Positions 7,825-15,968 of a stretch of DNA of 64,000 nucleotides are shown here, piece by piece. The stretch is from HK-STAS-PATE-36 sp964603625 (lineage in GTDB: Bacteria > Patescibacteriota > Saccharimonadia > Saccharimonadales > JAGQNJ01). The stretch covers positions 1-64,000 of the forward strand of contig CAZRVM010000001.1 of the NCBI GenBank assembly GCA_964603625.1. The letters run 5' to 3'. The translations under genes were made by a program, and so were the position numbers. Numbering within the stretch: position 1 is the first letter of the stretch; each line of letters begins with the position of its first letter. The notes under the pieces are model-generated. The model was not told the origin of the DNA, did not search any database, and saw only the letters and a list, made by a program, of their open reading frames with translations.

Positions 7825-8684
7825 TACTTTACCATTTCATTAAAAGCAACTGGAAATTTAGAAATAAAGACTTGCCTAGTTTTGTTAGGTAGGGTTATTT
7901 CTAGTAAATATGCATGAAGAAACAATCTACTGGCTGGTTCGCCATTATAGATTAAATCGCCAACTATTGGGTGTTTTACTTGGTTTAAATGAACTCTAAG
8001 TTGGTGAGTACGGCCAGTTTGAGGAGTCAATTCTACTAAACTGTAATTTTTGTTGCTTTTGATGATTTTATACTTTGTAATTGCTGGTTTTCCATTAACG
8101 CCAACCATAAATTGTTTTGGTTTTTTGGAGTTCCGCTGTATTGGCATATCGATTATTGCTTCGCTTGGCGACAGACCAACTTTGATAATAGCGTAGTAGG
8201 TTTTTTTAACTTTTCGGTTTGCAAATTGTTTTTGAAGCCATTTTAATGATTCTAAATTTTTAGCACAAATAATAATACCAGAGGTTGCGCGGTCTAACCG
8301 ATGAACGATTCCAGCACGGTTGCCTGTTAAGTTTCTTGTTTTTGGCAAAATAAAACTAGCCACAGTTGCTTCGACATTTAAAGTTCCCTTACTGTGAGTT
8401 AAAAGACCTATTGGTTTATCAATAACTATGCAATCATCATCTTCATAGATGATAGGTAGGTCTAGTGCGGTTTCAATGTTCTCACTATTTTCATCATAGT
8501 CTATTGTAATTACATCGTATTCTTTAAGTTTGTATCCAGCTTTTTGAAGCTTATTATTAACTAGAATTTTGCCTTGTTCAATTAGCCCGCGTATTGAAGT
8601 ACGGCTTATGCCTGGCAAGTGCCTGCCAACAACAATATCAAGTCTTTGCTTAGTATTAATTTGATCTACTTTAATTTTTTGCAT
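7824..8684 (-). CDS. rluD: RluA/RluD-type pseudouridine synthase
   Basis: Isomerises uridine to pseudouridine in rRNA or tRNA. An N-terminal S4 RNA-binding domain (about residues 12-75) precedes the catalytic domain. The signature GIVHRLDRATSGI near residue 105 contains the catalytic Asp, and the C-terminal GRTHQLRVHL motif lies near 222. The length of 286 aa is standard. Whether it modifies 23S rRNA like RluD or another site cannot be read from the sequence. The ATG is preceded by GGAG 11 nt upstream. The gene overlaps holB by one base at its 3' end. Confidence 0.92.
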   Translation of the reverse strand: MQKIKVDQINTKQRLDIVVGRHLPGISRTSIRGLIEQGKILVNNKLQKAGYKLKEYDVITIDYDENSENIETALDLPIIYEDDDCIVIDKPIGLLTHSKGTLNVEATVASFILPKTRNLTGNRAGIVHRLDRATSGIIICAKNLESLKWLQKQFANRKVKKTYYAIIKVGLSPSEAIIDMPIQRNSKKPKQFMVGVNGKPAITKYKIIKSNKNYSLVELTPQTGRTHQLRVHLNQVKHPIVGDLIYNGEPASRLFLHAYLLEITLPNKTRQVFISKFPVAFNEMVK

Positions 8685-8723
8685 TGCTTCTTAGTCTCCA
8701 TCCATTGTGAGCGTAACTCCAAA

Positions 8724-8861
8724 TCAATAGGCGGGGAGTAATTGATCCTCCAGCTTCTGTTTAACAGCTCTGGGCATACCTCTGATTGCAATCGTTTCTG
8801 GATTTAGCTTTGTTATGTCTATTTCAGTATAGTTGTCTGCGTTTTCGCTAATATGTTCCAT
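8724..8861 (-). CDS. Small protein (45 aa), possibly ribbon-helix-helix-like
   Basis: A short gene whose ATG overlaps the trpS stop by one base (TAATG), a strong sign of translational coupling. The product begins MEHISENADNY and ends LEDQLLPAY, then TGA. The middle part ETIAIRGMPRAVKQKLEDQL resembles the beta-strand-then-helix start of ribbon-helix-helix (Arc/CopG) DNA-binding proteins. It is shorter than most of that family, and no toxin gene follows. The function is therefore unknown, and the resemblance is only a motif-level impression. The next gene in the same direction is the pseudouridine synthase. Confidence 0.6.
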   Translation of the reverse strand: MEHISENADNYTEIDITKLNPETIAIRGMPRAVKQKLEDQLLPAY

Positions 8862-9886
8862 TAAGGTCTGATCCCAACAGCCTTTTGTACTTTGCTTAAA
8901 GTTTTGACAGCCTGTTCATTCATAGTTTTTTCAGAAAGCTCCAATTTTGCTTGTAGAGCAGATTCATTTACGCTAGAAAGCTTTTTTTGAAAGCTTTGCA
9001 AAAAAGATTTTACAGTTTCAGCAAGAGCATTTTTTAAAGAACCGTATTGTTGTTGGCCACCATAAACACTTAATAATTCATCTATTGACTGATTAGACAG
9101 TGCGGCAAGAATATCTAATAAATTACTTATACCGGGCTGGTCCGTGAAGTTATAGGCAATTTTGCCAATGCTGTCTGTCGTAGCTGACATAATCTTTTTA
9201 TATGCTAGGTCTGGGCTATCATTTAAAAATATTACACCCTTACCGCTAACATCAGACTTGCTCATTTTTTTAGTTGGATCCATTAAATCGCGAATTCGCA
9301 ACCTATGTTGCTGATCAGAAAATTCTATTTGTTTATTTTCTGATTCAGGCAAATCAAAAAGTTCACCAAATTTATTATTCATTCTAATTGCAATGTCACG
9401 TGCTAATTCAACATGCTGAGTTTGATCAGCCCCTACTGGAACATACTTAGCTCCATAAAGCAAAATATCTGACGCCATTAACACTGGATAATCAAACAAA
9501 CCAACACTTACATTAGCTTTACCTTCTCCTTTTTCTTTAAACTGCGTCATCCGAGACAATTCTCCCATATACGCAAAACTGTTTAAGATAACAGTTAATT
9601 CGCTATGAGCTGGAATAAAACTTTGCCGATAAATAAAAGTATTTGGATTATTTAAATCCAGCCCACTAGCAACAAATAGTTTTAAGTTATCCATTGTTTG
9701 CTTATACAACTTGCTATGATCAATAGGAGTAGTGAAACTATGCAGGTCTGGAACAAACAAATTAATTTGAAACTCTTTAGCATATTTTTTTTGCAAGTTT
9801 ACTATTGGAAGTAATGCACCTAAATAATTGCCTAAGTGTAGTTGATTATTTGACCTCAGACCTGTCAGTATTACTGGTTCACTCAT
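8861..9886 (-). CDS. trpS: Tryptophanyl-tRNA synthetase
   Basis: Charges tRNA-Trp with tryptophan in the cytosol. This class I synthetase has the HIGH-equivalent LHLGNYLGAL near residue 16 and the KMSKS loop as KKMSKSDVSG near residue 205. The motif GADQTQHVELARDIA, typical of TrpRS, lies near residue 157. The length of 341 aa is normal. The -10 box TATAAT lies 7 nt before the ATG with no ribosome binding site, so the mRNA is probably leaderless. Its stop codon overlaps the start of a 45-codon gene. The cognate tRNA lies at the window start. Confidence 0.96.
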   Translation of the reverse strand: MSEPVILTGLRSNNQLHLGNYLGALLPIVNLQKKYAKEFQINLFVPDLHSFTTPIDHSKLYKQTMDNLKLFVASGLDLNNPNTFIYRQSFIPAHSELTVILNSFAYMGELSRMTQFKEKGEGKANVSVGLFDYPVLMASDILLYGAKYVPVGADQTQHVELARDIAIRMNNKFGELFDLPESENKQIEFSDQQHRLRIRDLMDPTKKMSKSDVSGKGVIFLNDSPDLAYKKIMSATTDSIGKIAYNFTDQPGISNLLDILAALSNQSIDELLSVYGGQQQYGSLKNALAETVKSFLQSFQKKLSSVNESALQAKLELSEKTMNEQAVKTLSKVQKAVGIRP

Positions 9887-9893
9887 ATTCTAT

Positions 9894-9899
9894 ATTATA
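9894..9899 (-). promoter_or_regulatory. -10 box of trpS, predicted leaderless start
   Basis: A perfect TATAAT on the minus strand with 7 nt before the trpS ATG at 9886. It lies between the 57-codon gene's stop and trpS, so trpS can be transcribed independently of that gene. No convincing -35 box is present at the usual spacing. Confidence 0.55.
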
Positions 9900-9920
9900 A
9901 CTTAATCTTAAATATTTTTG

Positions 9921-10094
9921 TTAAAGTAAGTCCGAGTTTACTACCACTTCATTTGCATTATTCGATCGATCAACTGCATCGATATAAAATAATAACTCAG
10001 TTATGTATTGTTCTGGTGTGCGTTTGTCATCTACTGATAACTCAATATGATTTTCTATCATTATTTTGTTTGCGACTGATCTTGAGATCTCCAT
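9921..10094 (-). CDS. Small hypothetical protein (57 aa)
   Basis: A short gene with a good ribosome binding site, AAGGGAG, 4 nt before the ATG. The product starts MEISRSVANKIM, is acidic (ELSVDDKRTPEQY) and ends VVVNSDLL before TAA. It has no cysteine or tryptophan, no membrane segment and no family I recognise. It sits between rpsI and trpS, directly behind a strong intrinsic-terminator-like hairpin that ends just before its ribosome binding site. Its expression may therefore depend on read-through or antitermination. The longer frame on the opposite strand here (9953-10135) is hydrophobic nonsense and not a gene. Confidence 0.65.
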   Translation of the reverse strand: MEISRSVANKIMIENHIELSVDDKRTPEQYITELLFYIDAVDRSNNANEVVVNSDLL

Positions 10095-10109
10095 TTTACT
10101 CCCTTCAAT

Positions 10110-10133
10110 TAAAAAATCGCCTGGTTTGGCGAT
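10110..10133 (-). terminator. Intrinsic terminator or attenuator before the 57-codon gene
   Basis: On the minus strand ATCGCC, loop AAACCA and GGCGAT are followed directly by six Us. It is the best-formed terminator downstream of rpsI, although 142 nt from its stop, and it ends just before the ribosome binding site of the next gene. It could close the ribosomal operon, or act as a conditional attenuator in the leader of the 57-codon gene. Confidence 0.75.
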
Positions 10134-10219
10134 AATATTTTGTTAATTTAAAAGCTATCACCAATTAGGTGTTTTCATTAAACCAAAAGTAAAAATTGTT
10201 TAAATAGCTCACAACTTAG

Positions 10220-10248
10220 AGATTACTATCTAAAATAAGATATGTCAA
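10220..10248 (-). promoter_or_regulatory. Possible promoter upstream of the 57-codon gene
   Basis: On the minus strand a perfect TTGACA (10243-10248), 17 nt, then a weak -10 box TAATCT (10220-10225), lies just after rpsI. If used, it would give a leader of about 120 nt containing the hairpin at 10110-10133. Confidence 0.35.
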
Positions 10249-10274
10249 GAAAATATAGTTTATTAACCCGAGAT

Positions 10275-10673
10275 TTAGCGTTTAGTAAATTGCCTTTGTT
10301 TACGAGCTCCTTTAAGGCCAAATTTCTTTCTTTCTCGCTCGCGAGGATCACGGCCAAGTAAGTCTGCTCTTTTAAGCGTACTTTTAAGGTCGGGATTGCT
10401 CAACGCTAATGCTCTAGATATTCCAAGTTTGATAGCTTCAGCTTGCCCAGAATGCCCACCACCACTAACTCTAACGCTAATATCATATTTATTAACATAA
10501 TCTAGCTTAGAAAAAGGTATCTGAAGTTTGCCTAATAAAACCTTGCTATTATCAAAATATTCTTCAGCTGAGATATTGTTTATTATAATATTCCCCTTAC
10601 CCGGCTGAAGCCTAACGCTTGCTGATGAACTTTTTCGCCTACCAAGTGCGTAAAAATAACTATCTTTAACCAT
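10275..10673 (-). CDS. rpsI: Small ribosomal subunit protein uS9
   Basis: A 132-aa 30S protein whose C-terminal tail reaches the P-site tRNA. The conserved start YFYALGRRKSSSASVRLQPG, the central GGGHSGQAEAIKLGI and the basic terminus GARKQRQFTKR, ending in the invariant KR, are present. It follows rplM by one base, the standard L13-S9 pair. It is the last gene of the long ribosomal block. Confidence 0.97.
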   Translation of the reverse strand: MVKDSYFYALGRRKSSSASVRLQPGKGNIIINNISAEEYFDNSKVLLGKLQIPFSKLDYVNKYDISVRVSGGGHSGQAEAIKLGISRALALSNPDLKSTLKRADLLGRDPRERERKKFGLKGARKQRQFTKR

Positions 10674-10674
10674 C

Positions 10675-11115
10675 TTATTTTGCTTCCTTTACTTTAATTT
10701 GCTGAGGGTTTTGAGCAGAATGATTATGATCTGAATCTTTATAAATTTTAAGACGCGCCAGCCTTCCGTCTCTAAGTTTATTAACTGGCAGCATACCTCT
10801 AACCGCTTTAAAAATTACATCTGTAGAATCTGAATTCATTTTAGATTTAAGATTAGTTTGTTTAATGCCTCCAGGGTACCCAGTATGGCGATAGTATATT
10901 TTTGTTTCCATTTTGTTACCGGTAACCTGTAGTTGATCACTGTTTGTAACTACAACATAATCCCCACAATCAATATGATGCGTAAATTGAGTTTTGTTTT
11001 TACCCATTAGTATTTCTGCAATTTGGGTTGCTAATCTTCCCAGGTTTGCCTGGCTTGCATCTATAACATACCATTGCTTTGTTACATCCGTTGGTTTTGC
11101 GCTATATGTTTTCAT
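10675..11115 (-). CDS. rplM: Large ribosomal subunit protein uL13
   Basis: A 146-aa early-assembly 50S protein. Recognisable segments are WYVIDASQANLGRLATQIA near residue 16, the GDYVVVTNSD region and the RAVRGMLPVNKLR motif near 105. The start codon lies 1 nt after the rplQ stop, and rpsI follows 1 nt after its own stop, so the unit is tightly coupled. Confidence 0.97.
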   Translation of the reverse strand: MKTYSAKPTDVTKQWYVIDASQANLGRLATQIAEILMGKNKTQFTHHIDCGDYVVVTNSDQLQVTGNKMETKIYYRHTGYPGGIKQTNLKSKMNSDSTDVIFKAVRGMLPVNKLRDGRLARLKIYKDSDHNHSAQNPQQIKVKEAK

Positions 11116-11116
11116 C

Positions 11117-11569
11117 TTACTTGCTTACTTTCTTTGCTTTAATTTTTTCGGTTTGGCTAGTAGACGCCGATGAACTTTCTTTGCCTTCTAAAGCAGAATC
11201 GTCTACTGAAATTTTGTCTACAAAACTAATTCGAGCTAGTTCGGCATTATCACCACGCCTATTCCTAGTTGCTTCTATTCGTAAATAACCGCTTGACCTG
11301 CCCGTTAACTTCGGAGCAATTTCATCGAATAATTTATTTGCCGAACTTATGGTTTGTAAACTGGTAATTACTTGGCGCCGATTGTGCAAATCACCCTTTT
11401 TTGCTTTAGTAATTAACTTTTCAACATAAGGTAAAACATCTTTTGCTTTAGGCAGAGTAGTTTCAATAGACTCATGAATAATTAAAGATTCCGCTAAACT
11501 GACAATCATAGCATTTCTTTGATCTTTCTGACGACCAAATTTTCGACCTTTATAACCGTGGCGATGCAT
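11117..11569 (-). CDS. rplQ: Large ribosomal subunit protein bL17
   Basis: A 150-aa protein near the peptide exit tunnel. The N-terminal core MHRHGYKGRKFGRQKDQRNA and the SLAESLIIHESIETTLPKAK helix are standard. After the usual core (about 115 aa) there is a low-complexity Ser/Glu/Lys-rich extension (about residues 118-150) not present in most bL17. The ATG directly follows the rpoA stop codon. Confidence 0.96.
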   Translation of the reverse strand: MHRHGYKGRKFGRQKDQRNAMIVSLAESLIIHESIETTLPKAKDVLPYVEKLITKAKKGDLHNRRQVITSLQTISSANKLFDEIAPKLTGRSSGYLRIEATRNRRGDNAELARISFVDKISVDDSALEGKESSSASTSQTEKIKAKKVSK

Positions 11570-12499
11570 TTATAACTCCAGCTCCGCTAATTTATCTTTT
11601 ACTTCATCTAACGCTTTAGTACCAAAGCCTTTTAATTCTCTTAGTTCCGTATCTGTTAAATCAAACAAATCTTTCAATGTGTGAATTTCGTTATTGACTA
11701 ATGCGTTAGTTGTTCTAGCTGAGAAATTAAGATCCTCAATAGACATTAAAAGTTCAGCGTTGTCATCATTAGTCTCTTCTTGGCTTTCTGTTACGCTTGG
11801 AGTCGGCGCTACCCTCGTTTGACCAGCTAAAGCGTTATATTGATTCATAAGTATTGCAGCAGCTTCCTCAAAAGCATCTTTAGGAGTTATACTTCCGTCT
11901 GTATTGATTACAATAATTAGCTTGTCTAAATCTGTCATTTGGCCAACACGAGTATTCTCTACCTTATATCTTACCCTTTGAACAGGGCTAAATATTGCAT
12001 CGACTGCAATCATATCGTTTGATTTACTATGTTGAGTAACATCAACAGGGCGATACCCTCTACCTACTTCAACTATAAACTCAATGTTCAATGAATCTTT
12101 ATCATTATCTATTGTTGCAATATAATGATCTTTGTTAACAACTTCAACATCGGCATTAGAAGTAATATCTGCTGCTGTAACCTTGCCTTTGCCCTTTTTG
12201 TTTATTTGCAATGTTTGAGGCTCTTGTGAAAATACTTTAAATCTAATACCTTTTAAAGCTAGCATTATATCAACGACATCTTCTTTTATGCCTGGAACAG
12301 TAGTGAATTCGTGAGTTGCTCCTTCTATTCTGAAAGAAGTAATTGCAGAACCAGCTATGCTAGATAGCAAAACACGCCTCAAACTATTACCTAAAGTCAT
12401 CCCATAACCAGTGTGAAGTGGTTCTATTGCAAAAGTTGCGCTATTGTTTGAATGTTCTTCAACTGTTACGACTCCTGGTGTATATATATTTTTTGACAT
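11570..12499 (-). CDS. rpoA: RNA polymerase alpha subunit
   Basis: A 309-aa assembly scaffold of RNA polymerase. The N-terminal domain has EPLHTGYGMTLGNSLRRVLLSS near residue 27. A linker at about 230-245 precedes the C-terminal domain, whose helix-hairpin-helix LKDLFDLTDTELRELKGFG binds UP elements and activators. The ATG at 12499 is chosen because it has AGGAGG 6 nt upstream; the in-frame ATG at 12529 would overlap the end of rpsD. The order rpsD-rpoA-rplQ is the classical alpha operon. Confidence 0.97.
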   Translation of the reverse strand: MSKNIYTPGVVTVEEHSNNSATFAIEPLHTGYGMTLGNSLRRVLLSSIAGSAITSFRIEGATHEFTTVPGIKEDVVDIMLALKGIRFKVFSQEPQTLQINKKGKGKVTAADITSNADVEVVNKDHYIATIDNDKDSLNIEFIVEVGRGYRPVDVTQHSKSNDMIAVDAIFSPVQRVRYKVENTRVGQMTDLDKLIIVINTDGSITPKDAFEEAAAILMNQYNALAGQTRVAPTPSVTESQEETNDDNAELLMSIEDLNFSARTTNALVNNEIHTLKDLFDLTDTELRELKGFGTKALDEVKDKLAELEL

Positions 12500-12509
12500 T
12501 ATTTCCTCC

Positions 12510-13127
12510 TTAGCGTGAGTAATACTCAACTATTAATTGCTCGTTTATATCTGGTTCAACATTTTCTCTTAATGGAAGCCCTACAACTGAAATTTCAAAT
12601 TTCTTACGATCAACCTTTAGCCAAGTTGCTTCATTTTCTTGACCCGAAGGGCTAACATCATCAATTTGTTTAAAATACTCTTTACTCTTACTGCGTTCCC
12701 TTAATTTTATCTTATCGCCTAGTTTTACTCTAATTGAAGGAATATCGACTCTTCTGTCATTTAGTTCAAAATGCCCATGACTAACAAGTTGCCGTGCCGC
12801 CTGTCGACTAACAGCTAAGCCACTTCTATAAATTACATTATCAAGTCTTTGCTCTAAAAATAATAGTAGCTGTTCGCCAGATCGGCTTTTTGATCGAACT
12901 GCCTCATCCATTAATTTTCTAAATTGTCTCTCTAGTAATCCGTATAAGCGTTTTACCTTTTGCTTTTCTCGTAATTGAATAGCGTACTGACTAGGCTTGT
13001 TCCGGCTATTTTTGCCACCAGGACTTGCTGGAACGGCTCGTTTCACTAATGCTTTATGTGCTTTAGGATGCAAAGCATAGCCTTCTCGACGACTCATTTT
13101 TACAACTGGTTGTAGTTCTCTTGCCAT
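12510..13127 (-). CDS. rpsD: Small ribosomal subunit protein uS4, cysteine-free form
   Basis: A 205-aa primary 16S rRNA binder and 30S assembly initiator. An S4 RNA-binding domain lies near residues 95-155 (LEQRLDNVIYRSGLAVSRQAARQLVSHGHF). The N-terminus MARELQPVVKMSRREG lacks the four zinc cysteines of the C-plus form. The start at 13127 has AGGAG 4 nt upstream, formed across the rpsK stop codon. A longer in-frame start would run into rpsK and is unlikely. Confidence 0.96.
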   Translation of the reverse strand: MARELQPVVKMSRREGYALHPKAHKALVKRAVPASPGGKNSRNKPSQYAIQLREKQKVKRLYGLLERQFRKLMDEAVRSKSRSGEQLLLFLEQRLDNVIYRSGLAVSRQAARQLVSHGHFELNDRRVDIPSIRVKLGDKIKLRERSKSKEYFKQIDDVSPSGQENEATWLKVDRKKFEISVVGLPLRENVEPDINEQLIVEYYSR

Positions 13128-13134
13128 ATTACTC

Positions 13135-13533
13135 CTAAACTCTCCTAGCTTTCTTCGGTCTAACTCCACCATGTGGAGCACTAGTTACGTCTGTTATTTT
13201 TTCAACTTTAATATCATTCGCGCTCAACACCTTAACAGCAGAATCACGCCCAAGACCTATGCCTTTAATAAAAAGATCTACTTTTACCATACCAAAAGTT
13301 TGCTTTGCAATTTGTGAAGCTTTTTCAGCTGCAACTTGAGCTGCATAAGCTGTACCTTTTTTTGAACCTCTAAAACCACAGCCTCCAGCACTTGCAGAAA
13401 CCAACGCATCACCTTTGCTGTCTGTGAAAGTAATTATTGTATTATTAAAGGTAGCCAATACATGAAGTTGCCCATATGGGATACTTCGTTTAATTTTCTT
13501 CTTCTTTGGTGTAGTTGTAACAGTTTCAGTCAT
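13135..13533 (-). CDS. rpsK: Small ribosomal subunit protein uS11
   Basis: A 132-aa 30S platform protein. NNTIITFTDSKGDALVSASAG near residue 29 and the C-terminal KITDVTSAPHGGVRPKKARRV are family hallmarks. The gene follows rpsM by 11 nt with its own GGAG site, and its stop codon contributes to the ribosome binding site of rpsD. Confidence 0.97.
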   Translation of the reverse strand: MTETVTTTPKKKKIKRSIPYGQLHVLATFNNTIITFTDSKGDALVSASAGGCGFRGSKKGTAYAAQVAAEKASQIAKQTFGMVKVDLFIKGIGLGRDSAVKVLSANDIKVEKITDVTSAPHGGVRPKKARRV

Positions 13534-13544
13534 CTATCATCTCC

Positions 13545-13931
13545 TTAAGTTTTAGCTGGTGCCTTTTTCTTAGTGCCACCTACAGTTGATTTTTTGCCTC
13601 GTCTGGTTCTTGCATTGGTTCGAGTTCTTTGACCACGAGACGGAAGATTTGATTTATGTCTCTGTCCGCGATAAGAATTTATATCTTTAAGTCTTTTGAT
13701 GTTCGAAGTAACAATTCTTTGAAGTTCACCCTCAACGGTATAATTATTATTAATAACCTCCTGAATTTTTGATATTTCACTATCAGTTAAATTTTTAACT
13801 CGAGTTGTTGGATCAATCTTAACAGATTTTAAGATGTCTTGCGAAGTCTTTAAACCAATCCCATATACATAAGTCAAGCCATATTCTATTAATTTATCAT
13901 TTGGTAAAGTTACACCAGAAATTCTCGCCAT
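13545..13931 (-). CDS. rpsM: Small ribosomal subunit protein uS13
   Basis: A 128-aa 30S head protein contacting the P-site tRNA and bridging to the 50S subunit. MARISGVTLPNDKLIEYGLTYVYGIG at the start and SYRGQRHKSNLPSRGQRTRTNARTRRG near residue 88 are diagnostic. Its ATG directly abuts the stop codon of the bL36 gene. Confidence 0.97.
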   Translation of the reverse strand: MARISGVTLPNDKLIEYGLTYVYGIGLKTSQDILKSVKIDPTTRVKNLTDSEISKIQEVINNNYTVEGELQRIVTSNIKRLKDINSYRGQRHKSNLPSRGQRTRTNARTRRGKKSTVGGTKKKAPAKT

Positions 13932-14048
13932 TTAACCCTGCCTCTGCTTATGCTTAGGTTTATTCTTATTAATAACATATAACTTGCCCTTACGTCTGAC
14001 AATTTTGTCGTCTGGGCTTATCTTTTTTACACTTGCACGCACTTTCAT
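13932..14048 (-). CDS. rpmJ: Large ribosomal subunit protein bL36, cysteine-free form
   Basis: A 38-codon gene easily missed by length filters. The product begins MKVRASVKKISPDDK and ends KPKHKQRQG, matching bL36 along its whole length. The canonical zinc ligands CxxC and the third Cys are replaced (Ser11, Asp14, and Asn in place of the third), while the histidine of KHKQRQG remains, so the zinc ribbon is lost. It lies in the standard infA-rpmJ-rpsM order and abuts rpsM. AAAGGAG lies about 11 nt before the ATG. Confidence 0.95.
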   Translation of the reverse strand: MKVRASVKKISPDDKIVRRKGKLYVINKNKPKHKQRQG

Positions 14049-14126
14049 CCTAAGTTATTTCTCCTTTACTGGACGATTTATTCTGCGGATTGTAGTTTCT
14101 TGCTACAACACACTGCTAATTGATAA

Positions 14127-14348
14127 TTAATTCTTGCGATAGGTGATTCTGCCCTTAGTAAGATCGTAAGGGGTCAACTCGACCGTAACGCTATCACCTG
14201 GAACAATCCGAATATAATGTTTTCGCATTTTTCCGGCAACATGAGCTATAATTTGATGACCATTTTCAAGCTCTACTTTAAACTGAGTCCCGGGTAGGGT
14301 TTCTACAATCGTTCCGTTCAGCTCAATTACTTCCTTACTGTTGGCCAT
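14127..14348 (-). CDS. infA: Translation initiation factor IF-1
   Basis: A 73-aa single OB-fold factor that occupies the A site during initiation. IELNGTIVETLPGTQFKVELENGH, AHVAGKMRKHYIRIVPGDSV and the terminal LTKGRITYRKN are diagnostic. It follows secY directly. The adk and map genes that usually separate the two in bacteria are absent. It has its own promoter after secY and no clear Shine-Dalgarno sequence. Confidence 0.97.
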   Translation of the reverse strand: MANSKEVIELNGTIVETLPGTQFKVELENGHQIIAHVAGKMRKHYIRIVPGDSVTVELTPYDLTKGRITYRKN

Positions 14349-14367
14349 AAATATATAACAAGTTATA

Positions 14368-14396
14368 ATTGTATCAGAGCCACAATACTTTGTAAA
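14368..14396 (-). promoter_or_regulatory. Internal promoter before infA
   Basis: On the minus strand TTTACA (14391-14396), 17 nt, then TACAAT (14368-14373), just after the secY stop codon. Transcription would start near 14361, leaving a leader of about 13 nt. It could give infA, rpmJ and the alpha-operon genes expression independent of the upstream ribosomal genes. Confidence 0.5.
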
Positions 14397-14399
14397 CAG

Positions 14400-15914
14400 T
14401 TATTTATCATTTTTTGGCTTTTTGTTAAATTTTGGAAGTTTTTTATTAAATATTAATTTTCTACCACCGCTTGCCGCCTCAGCAGGAGTAGTTGCTTGAT
14501 ACAAAAAGTCTGGTTGCTCATATTTATCATAAGTAAGCATTAAGGCTTGAGATTCTAACATTCTTAAGGTTTCTAATGCTACTGCAACCAAAATCAATAT
14601 ACTAGTTCCACCAATTGTAATATTGGTTTTCAAAAAGGCCTGGCCAATTATAGGTAACACTGCGAGCAGTCCCAAAGCTGTGGCTCCGAACAAAGTCAAC
14701 CTATTAACTACTTTATTTAGATACTTCTCGGTTTGCTTACCCGACCTAATGCCCTCTAAGAAACCACCCTGCTGTTGAAGATTTTCAGCAATTTCTGATG
14801 AATTAAAGGCAATGCTAGTATAAAAGAAAGTAAATATAAACACTAGTAAGAAGTAGACAATTGGGTATATATATGGCTCAATTCCGCCAGCGCTAAAAGA
14901 TTGAGATGTAGGAGTTTGAAACCAGGTAACAAGCTTGGTGCCAATTTCTTGAAGCCTATCACTATTAGACCCAACAAAAATTTGCCCCAAGAAACTTGGA
15001 ACACTTAAAAATGCAACAGCAAAAATAATTGGAATTACGCCTGCAGTTATTAACTTAACCGGGAGAACAGTAGTGACTCCACCATATAATCTATTTCCCT
15101 GTACTCTTTTAGCATAATTTACGGTTAAGTTTCTAGAGGCTTCGTTAAGTTTTACAACTAATATTGTGGTTACAATAACTATCACAATAATCAACAAAGA
15201 TAACCAAAAAGCATTTTCATCGATAGGTAGTTGTTTATTTAAGATAGTCCACTTTTTGTCTGGGCTCACAACGCTACTAATTAAACTTCCAGCCATTTGT
15301 GGTAATTGACTAACAATTCCAACAGTAATTATTAAAGATATTCCATTTCCAATATTTTGCTCAGTTATTAACTCGCCTAACCACATCAATAACATAGATC
15401 CACCGGTAAGTGCTGATACCATTAACACCCACTGAGCGATTGATGCATTTGCGGTTATATCTCCCAACCCCCCGATACTAGTAGCCGTCTGCCTAACTAG
15501 ATATATCGAGCCAATAGATTGAATAATGGCAAGCGGAAAAGATAATATTCGTGTATACTGGTTAATTTTCTTACGGCCGTATTCACCCTCTTTATTTAAA
15601 GCCTCCAGTTTTGGAATGGCGCGTGTTAACAATTGCAGAATAATTGAAGCATTAATGTATGGGCCTAGACCTACTAACATTATCGAAAAATTAGCTAAAG
15701 CTCCACCAGATAAAACATCGATAAAACTCAAGAGCTGAGAAGTCTTTGATGATGTAAATAAAGTATCTAAAATTTGCTTTAATGTTTCGCCACTAGCGAT
15801 TGGTATTGGTAAATGAGCCAACAATCTAAAGATAATAATCATACCAAAAACTGCAAAAACTTTTTTGCGCATATCGGCGTTTTTAAGTGATTTTAATATG
15901 ATTTTCCAGTTCAT
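14400..15914 (-). CDS. secY: Protein translocase channel SecY
   Basis: Central pore of the Sec translocon in the cytoplasmic membrane. Ten hydrophobic helices can be traced. They start at VFAVFGMIIIFRLLAHLPIP (about 19-38) and include the plug-region segment SGGALANFSIMLVGLGPYINASI. The cytosolic C5 loop follows near FFYTSIAFNSSEIAENLQQQGGFLEGIRSG. At 504 aa it is about 70 residues longer than typical SecY. The extra length lies in periplasmic loops and a Lys/Asn-rich C-terminus. It follows rplO, the classical spc-operon position. Confidence 0.97.
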   Translation of the reverse strand: MNWKIILKSLKNADMRKKVFAVFGMIIIFRLLAHLPIPIASGETLKQILDTLFTSSKTSQLLSFIDVLSGGALANFSIMLVGLGPYINASIILQLLTRAIPKLEALNKEGEYGRKKINQYTRILSFPLAIIQSIGSIYLVRQTATSIGGLGDITANASIAQWVLMVSALTGGSMLLMWLGELITEQNIGNGISLIITVGIVSQLPQMAGSLISSVVSPDKKWTILNKQLPIDENAFWLSLLIIVIVIVTTILVVKLNEASRNLTVNYAKRVQGNRLYGGVTTVLPVKLITAGVIPIIFAVAFLSVPSFLGQIFVGSNSDRLQEIGTKLVTWFQTPTSQSFSAGGIEPYIYPIVYFLLVFIFTFFYTSIAFNSSEIAENLQQQGGFLEGIRSGKQTEKYLNKVVNRLTLFGATALGLLAVLPIIGQAFLKTNITIGGTSILILVAVALETLRMLESQALMLTYDKYEQPDFLYQATTPAEAASGGRKLIFNKKLPKFNKKPKNDK

Positions 15915-15968
15915 TATTATACAACCCTCTCGTACTCTATCTAACTTATAATATCAAAATTAAATTTA

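Noticed and set aside
8667..8760. Continuation of the 45-codon gene in the +1 frame (protein-like SPPIDLELRSQWMETKKQ)
   Set aside because: It would need a +1 frameshift. There is no slippery site or stimulatory structure, and it would run into the start of the pseudouridine synthase gene. I kept the in-frame TGA as the end.
9953..10135. Plus-strand frame of 60 codons
   Set aside because: It lies opposite the 57-codon minus-strand gene, which has a good ribosome binding site. The plus frame is a hydrophobic, low-complexity translation without a ribosome binding site.
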